From the NCBI RefSeq assembly GCF_900105805.1, contig NZ_LT629788.1, positions 744,001 to 808,000 of the forward strand: 64,000 bases of DNA, given 5' to 3'. This DNA is from Pseudomonas moraviensis. GTDB lineage: Bacteria; Pseudomonadota; Gammaproteobacteria; Pseudomonadales; Pseudomonadaceae. This document shows, in pieces, positions 16,687 to 26,180 of this stretch; position 1 is the stretch's first letter, and each line of letters begins with the position of its first letter. The notes beneath the pieces were generated by a model. The model had not been told where the DNA came from and searched no databases. It saw only the letters and a list, made by a program, of their open reading frames with translations. The translations under genes and the position numbers were made by a program.

Positions 16687-19600
16687 TCAAGCGGATTTCG
16701 GGATGAGGCGCTCAAACAGCGCCTCGACAGTATTGAAACGTTCTTCCGGGCGCTCCATCGGCACCTGGAATTTGAACATCGTTGCGCCTTCGAACTTGTA
16801 GCGTTTGGGCTGCGTCTGGATCAGCTTGATCAGGGTCATCGGGTCGACCGGCGTCTGCGCTTCGAACTCGATGCGTCCGCCTTGCGGCCCGCCATCGACC
16901 TTCTTGATGCCGAGCTTTTCCGCCTGCAGTTTCAACGCGGTGATCCGCACCAGGTTCTTGGTCGGCTCCGGCAGCAGGCCGAAGCGGTCGATCATCTCGA
17001 CCTGCAGATCCTTGAGCCCTTCCTCATCGGTGGCCGAGGCGATGCGTTTATACAGAATCAGCCGCGCATGCACATCCGGCAGATAATCTTCCGGAATCAG
17101 CGCCGGCACCCGCAGATTGACTTCCGGGCCGCCGCCAAGCGGTTGATCGAGGTTGGGTTGCTCGCCTTTGCGGATCGACTTCACCGCGCGCTCGAGCATC
17201 TCCATATACAGGGTGAAACCGACCGCCTGAATCTGCCCGCTCTGACCATCGCCGAGCAGTTCGCCGGCGCCACGGATTTCCAGGTCGTTGGTGGCCAGGA
17301 CGAAACCGGCGCCGAGGTCCTGGGTGTTGGCGATCGCCTCCAGACGCTTTTCCGCATCCGAGGTGATCTGCTGGCGCGGCGGCGTCAGCAGGTAGGCGTA
17401 AGCCTGGTGGTGACTGCGACCGACACGACCACGCAACTGGTGCAACTGCGCCAGACCGAACTTGTCGGCGCGCTCGATGATGATGGTGTTGGCGCTCGGC
17501 ACGTCGATGCCGGTCTCGATGATGGTCGAGGCGATCAGCACGTTGAAGCGCTTGTGGTAGAAATCGCTCATCACCTGTTCGAGTTCACGCTCGCGCATCT
17601 GCCCGTGGCCGATACCGATACGCGCTTCCGGCACCAGTTCGGCGAGGTCGGCGGCGCATTTTTCGATGGTCTTCACATCGTTGTGCAGGTAGTAAACCTG
17701 ACCGCCACGCAGCAGTTCACGCAGCAACGCCTCTTTGACCGTGCTCTTGTTCTGCTCCATGACGAAAGTGCGCACCGACAGGCGTCGCGCCGGCGGAGTG
17801 GCGATGATCGACAGGTCGCGCATGCCCGACACTGCCATGTTCAGCGTGCGCGGGATCGGCGTAGCGGTCAGGGTGAGGATGTCGACTTCGCTGCGCAGGG
17901 CCTTGAGCTGTTCCTTCTGGCGCACGCCGAAACGGTGTTCTTCGTCGATGATCACCAGCCCGAGGTTTTTGATCTTGACGTCGTCGGACAGCAGCTTGTG
18001 CGTGCCGATGACGATGTCGATCTTGCCTTCCGCCAGGTCGGCAATTGCCGCGTTGACTTCCTTGGCCGACTTGAAGCGGCTCATCACTTCCACCGTCACC
18101 GGCCAGTCGGCGAAGCGGTCGCGGAAGCTGTTGTAGTGCTGCTGGGCGAGGAGGGTGGTCGGCACCAGAATTGCCACCTGACGACCGCCGTGCACGGCAA
18201 TGAACGCGGCGCGCATGGCCACTTCGGTCTTGCCGAAACCGACGTCGCCACAGACCAGGCGATCCATCGGTTTTGGCGCGAGCATATCCTCGCGCACGGC
18301 CTCGATGGTGGCTTGCTGGTCGGGAGTTTCTTCGAACGGGAAACCGGCGCTGAACGTAGCGTAATCGGCCTTCGGGTCGGCGAAGGCATAACCTTCACGG
18401 GCGGCGCGACGGGCATAAATGTCGAGCAGTTCAGCGGCGACGTCGCGCACCTGTTCGGCGGCTTTGCGCTTGGCTTTCTGCCAGGTTTCCGAGCCGAGGC
18501 GATGCAGCGGCGCGAGCGAATCGTCGCTGCCGGTGTAGCGTGCGATCAGGTGCAGGTTGGCGACCGGCACGTAGAGCTTGGCGTTCTCGGCGTATTCGAG
18601 GGTGAGGAATTCGGCGGCCTGATTGTCGATTTCCAGAATCGTCAGGCCCAGGTAGCGGCCGACGCCGTGATCGATATGCACCACCGGCGCGCCTTCGCGC
18701 AGCTCCGTGAGGTTCTTGATCACCGCATCGTTGCTGACGTCGCTGCGCTTCTCGCGGCGACGACGTTGCATGACGCGCTGACCGAACAGCGGACTTTCCG
18801 CGACCAGCGCCAGTGCCGGGTCGTCGAGCAGCAGACCTTCGTCGAGCGGAGCGATAGTGATCGCCAGACGATCCTTGCTGGCGACGAAGTCCGGCCAGCT
18901 GTCGACGGTTTTCGGCCGCAGCTTCAGACGTTCCAGCAGTTCCAGCAGGACTTCGCGACGACCCGCCGATTCAGCGGTGAACAGCACGCGCCCGGGGAAT
19001 TCTTCGAGGAAACCTGCCAGCGCCGCCAGCGGTTGCGTGGCCTTGGCTTCGATGGCCAGATCCGGCAGCGCGTGCGCCGGGAAGCGTTCACGGCCCACGC
19101 CGCTTTCAACGTCCTGCTGACTGGCGACGACCCGCGGCCAGTTCTTCAGGCGCGCAAAGCAGTCTTCCACCGGCAGGAACAGTTCGGCCGGTGGCAATAA
19201 AGGACGCGAAGGATCGACGCGGCGTTCTTCATAACGGTTGCGCACGTCGTTCCAGAAATTTTCCGCCGCTTGCTCGATGCCCGGCAGCGAGAACACCTGA
19301 GTGTCCTGGGGCAGGTAATCGAACAAGGTCGAGGTTTCGTCGAAGAACAGCGGCAGGTAGTACTCGATACCGGCCGGGGTGATGCCGCTGCTCAGGTCCT
19401 GAAAGATCGGGCAGCGGCGGAAGTCGACGTCGAAGCGCTCGCGAAAGCGTGCCTTGAAGCGGGTGACTGCGTCTTTCTGCAGTGGGAACTCACGAGCCGG
19501 CAGCAGCTTGACCGACTCGACCTTGTCGATCGAACGCTGGGTTTCCGGATCGAAGGTGCGCAGGGTTTCGATTTCGTCATCGAACAGGTCGATGCGATAG

Positions 19601-20136
19601 GGCAGCTTGCTGCCCATCGGGAACAGGTCGATCAACGCGCCGCGTACGGTGAACTCGCCGTGCTCATACACCGTGTCGACATAGCGATAGCCGCTGGCTT
19701 CGAGCCGCGCGCGCATCTGTTCCACGTCGAGTTTCTGGCCGATATCCAGCACCAGACTGCTGCCGAGCAGGAATTTGGTCGGCGCCAAACGGTGCAGGGC
19801 GGTGGTGATCGGCACCACCAGCACACCGTGGGCCAGTTCCGGCAGGCGATAGAGGCTGGCGATGCGCTGGGAAATGATGTCCTGGTGCGGCGAGAACAGG
19901 TCGTAGGGCAGGGTTTCCCAGTCGGGGAAATGCAGCACGGGCAAATCCGGGGCGAAGAAACTCAGCTCCTGTTCCAGCCGTTCGGCACTTTGGCTGTCGG
20001 CGGTCAGCAGCAGGGTAAAGCGCTTGGCAGCGCTGGCAGCCTCGGCAATCGCCAGGCTGAGGGCGGCACCGGGCAGATTGCCCCAATGCTGTTTACCTGC
20101 TTCGGCAGGGAGTAGCGGTAGACGCAGAACAGGCAC
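16687..20136 (-). CDS. mfd: Transcription-repair coupling factor Mfd
   Basis: 1149 residues, full length. Mfd dislodges stalled RNA polymerase and recruits UvrA. Visible: the UvrB-like N-terminal module, the RNA polymerase-interacting CarD-like domain (VHIDHGVGRYLGL), the RecG-like translocase with GDVGFGKTEVAMRA (Walker A), DEEHRFG (DExH), TATPIPRT and RGRVGRS, and the C-terminal TRCF domain. The start is GTG (MPVLRLPLLP) with GGAG about 12 bases upstream. It heads the mfd-csiV-SNF2 run and is divergent from gap. Confidence 0.98.
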   Translation of the reverse strand: MPVLRLPLLPAEAGKQHWGNLPGAALSLAIAEAASAAKRFTLLLTADSQSAERLEQELSFFAPDLPVLHFPDWETLPYDLFSPHQDIISQRIASLYRLPELAHGVLVVPITTALHRLAPTKFLLGSSLVLDIGQKLDVEQMRARLEASGYRYVDTVYEHGEFTVRGALIDLFPMGSKLPYRIDLFDDEIETLRTFDPETQRSIDKVESVKLLPAREFPLQKDAVTRFKARFRERFDVDFRRCPIFQDLSSGITPAGIEYYLPLFFDETSTLFDYLPQDTQVFSLPGIEQAAENFWNDVRNRYEERRVDPSRPLLPPAELFLPVEDCFARLKNWPRVVASQQDVESGVGRERFPAHALPDLAIEAKATQPLAALAGFLEEFPGRVLFTAESAGRREVLLELLERLKLRPKTVDSWPDFVASKDRLAITIAPLDEGLLLDDPALALVAESPLFGQRVMQRRRREKRSDVSNDAVIKNLTELREGAPVVHIDHGVGRYLGLTILEIDNQAAEFLTLEYAENAKLYVPVANLHLIARYTGSDDSLAPLHRLGSETWQKAKRKAAEQVRDVAAELLDIYARRAAREGYAFADPKADYATFSAGFPFEETPDQQATIEAVREDMLAPKPMDRLVCGDVGFGKTEVAMRAAFIAVHGGRQVAILVPTTLLAQQHYNSFRDRFADWPVTVEVMSRFKSAKEVNAAIADLAEGKIDIVIGTHKLLSDDVKIKNLGLVIIDEEHRFGVRQKEQLKALRSEVDILTLTATPIPRTLNMAVSGMRDLSIIATPPARRLSVRTFVMEQNKSTVKEALLRELLRGGQVYYLHNDVKTIEKCAADLAELVPEARIGIGHGQMRERELEQVMSDFYHKRFNVLIASTIIETGIDVPSANTIIIERADKFGLAQLHQLRGRVGRSHHQAYAYLLTPPRQQITSDAEKRLEAIANTQDLGAGFVLATNDLEIRGAGELLGDGQSGQIQAVGFTLYMEMLERAVKSIRKGEQPNLDQPLGGGPEVNLRVPALIPEDYLPDVHARLILYKRIASATDEEGLKDLQVEMIDRFGLLPEPTKNLVRITALKLQAEKLGIKKVDGGPQGGRIEFEAQTPVDPMTLIKLIQTQPKRYKFEGATMFKFQVPMERPEERFNTVEALFERLIPKSA

Positions 20137-20505
20137 GGAAGGTTGAGCTCCAGGCGTTGCGACAAAGTCGGTAATTGTAGCGGCCTCCGGTGCCGCCTGT
20201 CAGTTGCAGACTGCGTCTATCTTCACGGTTTGGACGAAATGTAGTGGTAACCATAAAAACGGGCACTTTTTTCGTGGTTATGTAGTGCCGAAACCGGGCG
20301 GTGTTACGGAGGGTTACAGACATCGTCTAACAGTCGTCGAAAAATTGACTGCGCTGAAAGCCCCGGTTTTACTGGGCTGGAGAAAGGCGTAAATTTTTTG
20401 AACGGGATTTTGTTACCGATTGCGCGACAAGCGCGCATTGCTGAAAGGGCTTGTCGGCGGCATAATGTAGCCCCTTTTTTCTGCCCCTACATGTGGAAGG
20501 TTACC
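20137..20505. other. mfd/gap divergent intergenic region
   Basis: No gene seen. It holds the gap promoter (see next entry), a small hairpin AGCCC...GGGCT near 20359-20378 and runs of A/T around 20250-20275. One TGTTAG hexamer occurs here in reverse (20327-20332). Confidence 0.5.
20438..20466 (+). promoter_or_regulatory. Candidate gap promoter
   Basis: TTGCTG (20438-20443), 17-bp spacer, CATAAT (20461-20466). A start near 20473 would give a short leader ahead of the GTG at 20506. Confidence 0.5.
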
Positions 20506-21954
20506 GTGACTCAGAAGCCCGACCAGTGTCTTGGTGAATGGATCGACCGTGAAGCACTCGCAGAAGCGATGATCCCGCTTATCGGTCAGCTCTACCGCAA
20601 TAACAACGTGGTTAGCTCGATCTATGGCCGCAGCCTGATCAACCAGTCTGTCATCGCGATTCTCAAAGCTCACCGCTTTGCTCGCCACCGTTCTTCCGAC
20701 GACAGCGAACTCTCCGTCCACGAAACATTCCCACTGCTCAAGGCCATGAGCGAGCTCAAGCTCGGCGCGGCGTCGGTGGATCTGGGCAAGCTGGCGTTCA
20801 AATTCCGCAATGAAGGCAACGGCCGCAGCGCCGAGCAATTCGTGCGTGAAGAGATGGCTGACGTGGTTGCTCAGCAAAACGCCTCGGCCCGCAAAGGCAC
20901 TGACGTTGTTCTTTACGGCTTCGGTCGTATCGGCCGTCTGCTGGCGCGCATCCTGATCGAGAAAACCGGTGGTGGCGACGGTCTGCGTCTGCGTGCCATC
21001 GTCGTGCGCAAAGGCGCCGAGAACGACCTGACCAAACGCGCCAGCCTGCTGCGCCGCGATTCGGTACACGGTTCGTTCAACGGCACCATTACCATCGACG
21101 AAGAAAACAACACCATCACCGCCAACGGTAACCTGATCCAGGTGATCTACGCGAAGAACCCGACCGAGGTGGATTACACCCAGTACGGCATCAAAGACGC
21201 GCTGCTGGTGGACAACACCGGTGTATGGCGTGACGCCGATGGCTTGGGTCAGCACCTGGCCTGCCCGGGCATCGACCGCGTTGTTCTGACCGCGCCTGGC
21301 AAGGGCAAGCTGAAGAACATCGTTCACGGCATCAACCACGGTGAAATCACCGCTGACGACAAGATCGTGTCCGCCGCTTCCTGCACCACCAACGCCATCG
21401 TGCCGGTGCTGAAGGCTGTGAATGACAAGTTCGGCATCATCAACGGTCACGTCGAAACCGTTCACTCGTACACCAACGACCAGAACCTGATCGACAACTT
21501 CCACAAGGGCGATCGCCGTGGTCGCAGCGCCGCGCTGAACATGGTGATCACCGAAACCGGCGCCGCCACCGCTGCGGCCAAGGCGCTGCCAGAGCTGGCC
21601 GGCAAGCTGACCGGCAACGCGATTCGTGTGCCGACGCCGAACGTGTCGATGGCCATTCTCAACCTCAACCTTGAGAAAGCCGCCACCCGTGAAGAGATGA
21701 ACGAGTACCTGCGCTACATGGCGCTGCACTCCGAGCTGCACAAGCAGATCGACTTCGTCAATTCGCAGGAAGTTGTGTCGACTGACTTCGTCGGCTCGCG
21801 TCACGCCGGTGTGGTCGATGCTGAAGCGACCATCGTGCAGGACAACCGCGTTGTTCTGTACGTCTGGTACGACAACGAGTTCGGCTACAGCTGCCAGGTG
21901 GTTCGCGTGATGGAAGACATGGCTGATGTGAATCCGCCAGCGTTCCCGCGCTAA
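20506..21954 (+). CDS. gap: Glyceraldehyde-3-phosphate dehydrogenase, long form with N-terminal extension
   Basis: 482 residues from GTG 20506, which has GGAAGG five bases upstream; ATG 20491 would add MWKVT but has no ribosome site. About 130 residues of extra N-terminal sequence (starting TQKPDQCLGEWIDREALAEA) precede the NAD-binding FGRIGR motif. The catalytic cysteine is in SAASCTTNAIVP, and WYDNEFGYSCQVVRVM closes the domain. This long GapDH class in Pseudomonas follows mfd and is often assigned a gluconeogenic role; direction here is not provable from sequence. Monocistronic with its own terminator. Confidence 0.93.
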   Translation: MTQKPDQCLGEWIDREALAEAMIPLIGQLYRNNNVVSSIYGRSLINQSVIAILKAHRFARHRSSDDSELSVHETFPLLKAMSELKLGAASVDLGKLAFKFRNEGNGRSAEQFVREEMADVVAQQNASARKGTDVVLYGFGRIGRLLARILIEKTGGGDGLRLRAIVVRKGAENDLTKRASLLRRDSVHGSFNGTITIDEENNTITANGNLIQVIYAKNPTEVDYTQYGIKDALLVDNTGVWRDADGLGQHLACPGIDRVVLTAPGKGKLKNIVHGINHGEITADDKIVSAASCTTNAIVPVLKAVNDKFGIINGHVETVHSYTNDQNLIDNFHKGDRRGRSAALNMVITETGAATAAAKALPELAGKLTGNAIRVPTPNVSMAILNLNLEKAATREEMNEYLRYMALHSELHKQIDFVNSQEVVSTDFVGSRHAGVVDAEATIVQDNRVVLYVWYDNEFGYSCQVVRVMEDMADVNPPAFPR

Positions 21955-21970
21955 GCCTCAGGCTTGAATG

Positions 21971-22005
21971 AAAACGCCCCGGCATTTTGTCGGGGCGTTT
22001 TTGTT
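21971..22005 (+). terminator. Intrinsic terminator of gap
   Basis: AAAACGCCCCG / CGGGGCGTTTTT with an 8-10 base loop (GCATTTTGT), 16 bases after the stop codon. Confidence 0.9.
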
Positions 22006-22044
22006 TGTCTGCTTTATAGAGTTGTGTTGCCTGCGTAGGCCTCA

Positions 22045-22111
22045 TCGCGAGCAGGCTCACTCCTACAGGGGGGGCGTTCACAATTCCCTGTGGGAGCGAG
22101 CCTGCTCGCGA
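22045..22111. repeat. REPIN between gap and the MFS gene
   Basis: Inverted REP pair: TCGCGAGCAGGCTCACTCCTAC and the G-variant GTGGGAGCGAGCCTGCTCGC, spaced by about 20 bp. Confidence 0.88.
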
Positions 22112-22121
22112 AAGCATTCTG

Positions 22122-23420
22122 TCAGGCGCCGCTGGCAACCGAAGCCTGCGCCGTGCGCAACTCATGCCGATTGCCACGGAACAACACCAGCGTGGCAACC
22201 AGGCCCAATACCGCCGCGCCGCTGAGCCAGATGCCCGGTGCTGCCTTGTTGTCCAGCACATGAATCAGGTAGGTGCACGCCGCCGGAGTGAACCCGCCGA
22301 ACGTCGCCGTCGCCAGGCTGTAGGCCAGTGAAAACCCGGTCGTGCGCACTTCCACCGGCATGATCTCGGTCAGCGCCACCACCATCGCGCCGTTGTAGGA
22401 GCCATAGAGGAACGACAGCCACAGTTCGACAATCAGCAAATGGCTGAAGCTCGGATTCGCCACCAGCCACGACAGCGCCGGATACGCAGTCAGGATCGCC
22501 AGAATCGTTGCCGCCAGCAGTAAGGGTTTTCGCCCGATCTTGTCGGACACTGCGCCCATCACCGGCAGCCAGAAGAAGTTCGACAAACCAATGCACACGG
22601 TCACCAGCAAGGCATCGAGGTCCGACAGGTGCAGTTCGGCTTTGCCGAACGTCGGGGTGTAGGCGGTGATCAGGTAGAACGACACCGTGGTCATCACCAC
22701 CAGTGCCATGCCGGCGATGACGATGCCGAAGTTCTGGCCGATCGAACGGACGATTTCGCCGAGGGTAGGGCGGTGGGTGCGCGCCTGGAATTCCGGGGTT
22801 TCCTCCAGCGAGCGACGGATGAAGAAAATCACCGGCACGATCATGCAGCCAATCAGAAACGGTACGCGCCAGCCCCATTCGCCCATTTGCTCCGGACTCA
22901 GCCAGTGATTCAGAGCAACGCCGAGCAGGCCGGCGAACACCACCGCAGCTTGTTGGCTGGCGGACTGCCAACTGACGAAAAAGCCTTTACGCCCCGGCGT
23001 GGAGATTTCCGCCAGATACACCGACACACCGCCCAGTTCCACGCCCGCCGAGAAGCCTTGCAACAGACGGCCGAACAACACCAGCAGCGGCGCGGCGACG
23101 CCGAGCGTCGCGTAGCCGGGCACGCAGGCAATCAGCACTGTACCGGCGGCCATCATCGCCAAAGTGATGATCAGCCCTTTGCGCCGTCCGTGACGGTCGA
23201 TATAGGCGCCGAGAAAAATCGCCCCGAGCGGGCGCATCAGGAAGCCGGCACCGAAGGTTGCCAGCGACAGCATCAGCGAAGCGAACGCGCTGTCGGTGGG
23301 GAAGAAGGTTTTGGCGATGGCCGTGGCATAGAAGCCGTAGACCATGAAGTCGAACATTTCGAGGAAGTTGCCGCTGACAACGCGAAAGATCGCTTTGCCT
23401 TTGCCCGTGGTCGAGGACAT
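22122..23420 (-). CDS. MFS transporter, citrate/tricarballylate:H+ symporter-like (MHS family)
   Basis: 432 residues with about twelve hydrophobic segments. The metabolite:H+ symporter signature is visible: NFLEMFDFMVYGFYATAIAK in TM1, RPLGAIFLGAYIDRHGRRKGL in the TM2-TM3 loop, and GRLLQGFSAGVELGG after TM4, a pattern close to the citrate and tricarballylate carriers CitA/TcuC. It imports a small organic acid with protons across the inner membrane; the substrate is an inference. It stands alone, divergent from apbE, at the place where many pseudomonads carry nqr genes. Confidence 0.85.
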   Translation of the reverse strand: MSSTTGKGKAIFRVVSGNFLEMFDFMVYGFYATAIAKTFFPTDSAFASLMLSLATFGAGFLMRPLGAIFLGAYIDRHGRRKGLIITLAMMAAGTVLIACVPGYATLGVAAPLLVLFGRLLQGFSAGVELGGVSVYLAEISTPGRKGFFVSWQSASQQAAVVFAGLLGVALNHWLSPEQMGEWGWRVPFLIGCMIVPVIFFIRRSLEETPEFQARTHRPTLGEIVRSIGQNFGIVIAGMALVVMTTVSFYLITAYTPTFGKAELHLSDLDALLVTVCIGLSNFFWLPVMGAVSDKIGRKPLLLAATILAILTAYPALSWLVANPSFSHLLIVELWLSFLYGSYNGAMVVALTEIMPVEVRTTGFSLAYSLATATFGGFTPAACTYLIHVLDNKAAPGIWLSGAAVLGLVATLVLFRGNRHELRTAQASVASGA

Positions 23421-23528
23421 GGGAGGTACTCACTGTTCAATTTTGTATAAAGGCGTTGCTGCCATGGGGAAGCGAGCGGGTGCTTGTAGTTCATAATGGC
23501 CGCCGTGGTTTTGCGGGGAGATGAAGAA

Positions 23529-24542
23529 TTGTTAACTGGACGCTGGTTGGGGCTTGTGGTCTTGGCGGGGGCAATCGGCGGCTGCGGCAACGGCGATTCC
23601 CTGGAACAGGTCGGCGGCTCGACCATGGGCAGCACCTGGTCGGTCAAGTACGTGCGCCACGCCGGGGTTGCCGATCCTGCAGAGGTGCGCGGCGAAGTGG
23701 AGGCCATCCTCGGTGAAGTCGATCAACAGATGTCGACTTACCGAAGTGACTCCGCCATCGAGCGTTTCAACTCGTTGCCTGCCGACAGTTGCCAATCGAT
23801 GCCGGCAGCGGTGCTTGAGTTGATCCGCGTCGGTGAACAGCTTTCGACGCAAAGCGAAGGTTCCTACGATCTGACCGTGGAACCACTGATGAATCTCTGG
23901 GGATTCGGTCCGCAAGGACGCGAAGAGATCATCCCCGATGAGATTGCCCTGGCCGAGGTCATGCAGCGGGTCGGCCATCAGCATCTGCGTATCGACGGCA
24001 ACCGTTTGTGCAAGGACGCCGCTGTCGAAGTCGACTTCAACAGCATCGCCGCCGGTTATGCCGTGGATGCCATCGCCGCCAGATTGCAGGGCATGGGCAT
24101 CGCCAATTACCTGGTCGAAGCCACGGGCGAACTCAAAGCCAAGGGCAGCAAGCCAGATGGCTCAGCGTGGCGCATCGCCGTCGAAGAGCCCCGGGATGAC
24201 CAGCAAGTGGCCGAGCGGATTATCGATGTCGATGGTTACGGCGTATCCACCTCCGGCGACTACCGCAACTATTTTCTGCAGGACGGCCGGCGTTATTCCC
24301 ACACTATCGATGCACGCAGTGGGCGACCGGTCCTACATGAGCTGGCGTCAGTCACGGTGATTCATCCTTCAGCGTTGATGGCCGATGGACTATCGACGCT
24401 GTTGCTGATTCTCGGGCCGGAAAGGGCGCAGGACTATGCCCAAAAGCATGACATTGCTGCATTCTTTGTCCTGCGTGCCGATACAGGTTTCGTCACCCGC
24501 AGCAGTCAGGCATTTGCGCAGCTTGTCGACGACAAAAACTGA
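23529..24542 (+). CDS. apbE: FAD:protein FMN transferase (ApbE lipoprotein)
   Basis: 337 residues from TTG 23529, chosen because GGGGAG lies 9 bases upstream and because this start gives a clean lipoprotein signal LLTGRWLGLVVLAGAIGGC with lipobox IGGC. ApbE motifs: STMGSTWSVKY, VDQQMSTYRSDSAIERFN, YDLTVEPLMNLWGFGP, VDFNSIAAGYAVD and YSHTIDARSGRPV, with the late ADGLSTLLLILGPE. The enzyme attaches FMN to threonine of acceptors such as NqrB/NqrC or RnfG/RnfD. No nqr gene or nqrM is found next to it here. Confidence 0.94.
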   Translation: MLTGRWLGLVVLAGAIGGCGNGDSLEQVGGSTMGSTWSVKYVRHAGVADPAEVRGEVEAILGEVDQQMSTYRSDSAIERFNSLPADSCQSMPAAVLELIRVGEQLSTQSEGSYDLTVEPLMNLWGFGPQGREEIIPDEIALAEVMQRVGHQHLRIDGNRLCKDAAVEVDFNSIAAGYAVDAIAARLQGMGIANYLVEATGELKAKGSKPDGSAWRIAVEEPRDDQQVAERIIDVDGYGVSTSGDYRNYFLQDGRRYSHTIDARSGRPVLHELASVTVIHPSALMADGLSTLLLILGPERAQDYAQKHDIAAFFVLRADTGFVTRSSQAFAQLVDDKN

Positions 24543-24743
24543 CTGAAGACAAGACGAAAGCTGGCGTTGTAGTGCAGGCAAAAGTAGCCTACGACGCGAC
24601 CAAGGGTTAATGTGCGCGGCGTTGACGCTTCTATAGACTGTGTCCGGGTTCTTCACTGGCCCCCAATTGTTCCTTCGCGCCGCCGTTCGGCGTGATTTAG
24701 CCGCCGGTGCTGCTGGCATCGCGGCCTGTTCTGAGGAGTACGC

Positions 24744-26138
24744 ATGGCTGTCTACAACTACGACGTGGTGGTACTGGGTTCCGGCCCGGCGGGAGAAGGC
24801 GCGGCAATGAACGCCGCCAAAGCGGGGCGCAAGGTCGCGATGGTCGACAGCCGTCGCCAGGTCGGCGGCAACTGCACCCACCTCGGCACCATCCCGTCCA
24901 AGGCACTGCGTCACTCGGTGCGGCAGATCATGCAGTTCAACACCAACCCGATGTTTCGCGCGATCGGCGAGCCACGCTGGTTCTCCTTCCCGGACGTGTT
25001 GAAAAGCGCCGAGAAAGTCATTTCCAAGCAAGTCGCTTCGCGCACCGGCTACTACGCCCGTAACCGCGTTGACGTGTTCTTCGGCACCGGCAGCTTTGCC
25101 GACGAGCAAACCATCGAAGTGGTCTGCGGCAACGGCGTGGTCGAAAAACTGGTCGCCAAGCACATCATCATCGCCACCGGTTCGCGTCCGTATCGCCCGG
25201 CGGACATCGATTTCCACCACCCGCGTATCTACGATAGCGACACCATCCTCAGCCTCGGCCACACCCCGCGCAAACTGATCGTTTACGGCGCTGGTGTGAT
25301 CGGTTGCGAATACGCGTCGATCTTCAGTGGTCTGGGTGTGCTGGTCGAACTGGTCGACAACCGGGGCCAGTTGCTGAGCTTCCTCGACTCGGAAATTTCC
25401 CAGGCGCTGAGCTACCACTTCAGCAACAACAACATCACCGTGCGCCACAACGAAGAGTACGACCGCGTCGAAGGCGTGGACAACGGTGTGATCCTGCACC
25501 TCAAGTCCGGCAAGAAGATCAAGGCCGACGCCTTGCTCTGGTGCAACGGCCGTACCGGCAATACCGACACGCTGGGTCTGGAAAACATCGGGGTCAAGGT
25601 CAACAGCCGTGGCCAGATCGAAGTCGACCAGAACTACCGCACCTGCGTGGAGAACATCTACGGCGCCGGTGACGTGATCGGCTGGCCAAGCCTGGCGAGT
25701 GCCGCCCACGACCAGGGTCGTTCGGCCGCTGGCAGCATCGTCGACAATGGCAGCTGGCGCTTCGTCAATGACGTGCCGACCGGCATCTACACCATTCCGG
25801 AGATCAGCTCGATCGGCAAGAACGAGCAGGAGCTGACCCAGGCCAAAGTGCCCTACGAAGTCGGCAAGGCCTTCTTCAAGAGCATGGCGCGGGCGCAGAT
25901 TGCCGGCGAGCCGCAAGGCATGCTGAAAATCCTCTTCCACCGCGAGACGCTGGAAGTGCTCGGTGTGCACTGCTTCGGTTATCAGGCGTCGGAGATCGTT
26001 CACATCGGTCAGGCGATCATGAACCAGCCGGGCGAGCTGAACACCCTGAAGTATTTCGTCAACACTACGTTCAACTACCCGACCATGGCCGAAGCCTATC
26101 GGGTAGCAGCGTACGACGGCCTCAACCGGCTTTTTTGA
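24744..26138 (+). CDS. sthA: Soluble pyridine nucleotide transhydrogenase
   Basis: 464 residues. Flavoprotein disulfide-reductase fold with FAD motif GSGPAGEGAAMNAAKAG, NAD motif GAGVIGCEYASIFSGLG and GAGDVIGWPSLASAA. In the active-site segment GGNCTHLGTIPSKALRHSV the second redox cysteine is threonine, the hallmark of SthA versus lipoamide dehydrogenase. It equilibrates NADPH and NADH in the cytoplasm. GAGGAG precedes the ATG. Confidence 0.97.
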   Translation: MAVYNYDVVVLGSGPAGEGAAMNAAKAGRKVAMVDSRRQVGGNCTHLGTIPSKALRHSVRQIMQFNTNPMFRAIGEPRWFSFPDVLKSAEKVISKQVASRTGYYARNRVDVFFGTGSFADEQTIEVVCGNGVVEKLVAKHIIIATGSRPYRPADIDFHHPRIYDSDTILSLGHTPRKLIVYGAGVIGCEYASIFSGLGVLVELVDNRGQLLSFLDSEISQALSYHFSNNNITVRHNEEYDRVEGVDNGVILHLKSGKKIKADALLWCNGRTGNTDTLGLENIGVKVNSRGQIEVDQNYRTCVENIYGAGDVIGWPSLASAAHDQGRSAAGSIVDNGSWRFVNDVPTGIYTIPEISSIGKNEQELTQAKVPYEVGKAFFKSMARAQIAGEPQGMLKILFHRETLEVLGVHCFGYQASEIVHIGQAIMNQPGELNTLKYFVNTTFNYPTMAEAYRVAAYDGLNRLF

Positions 26139-26141
26139 CGG

Positions 26142-26174
26142 GCTCCGGCCGGTGGCCTGAGCCGGCCGGGGAGA
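26142..26174. terminator. GC-rich hairpin between convergent sthA and the glycerophosphodiesterase gene
   Basis: CTCCGGCCGG / CCGGCCGGGGAG stem around GTGGCCTGAG. It lacks a T tract on the plus strand, so termination here is uncertain. Confidence 0.5.
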
Positions 26175-26180
26175 CCGATT

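Noticed and set aside
24543..24743. A possible nqrM gene between apbE and sthA
   Set aside because: No open frame with the cysteine motifs expected of NqrM; the region is only the sthA leader.
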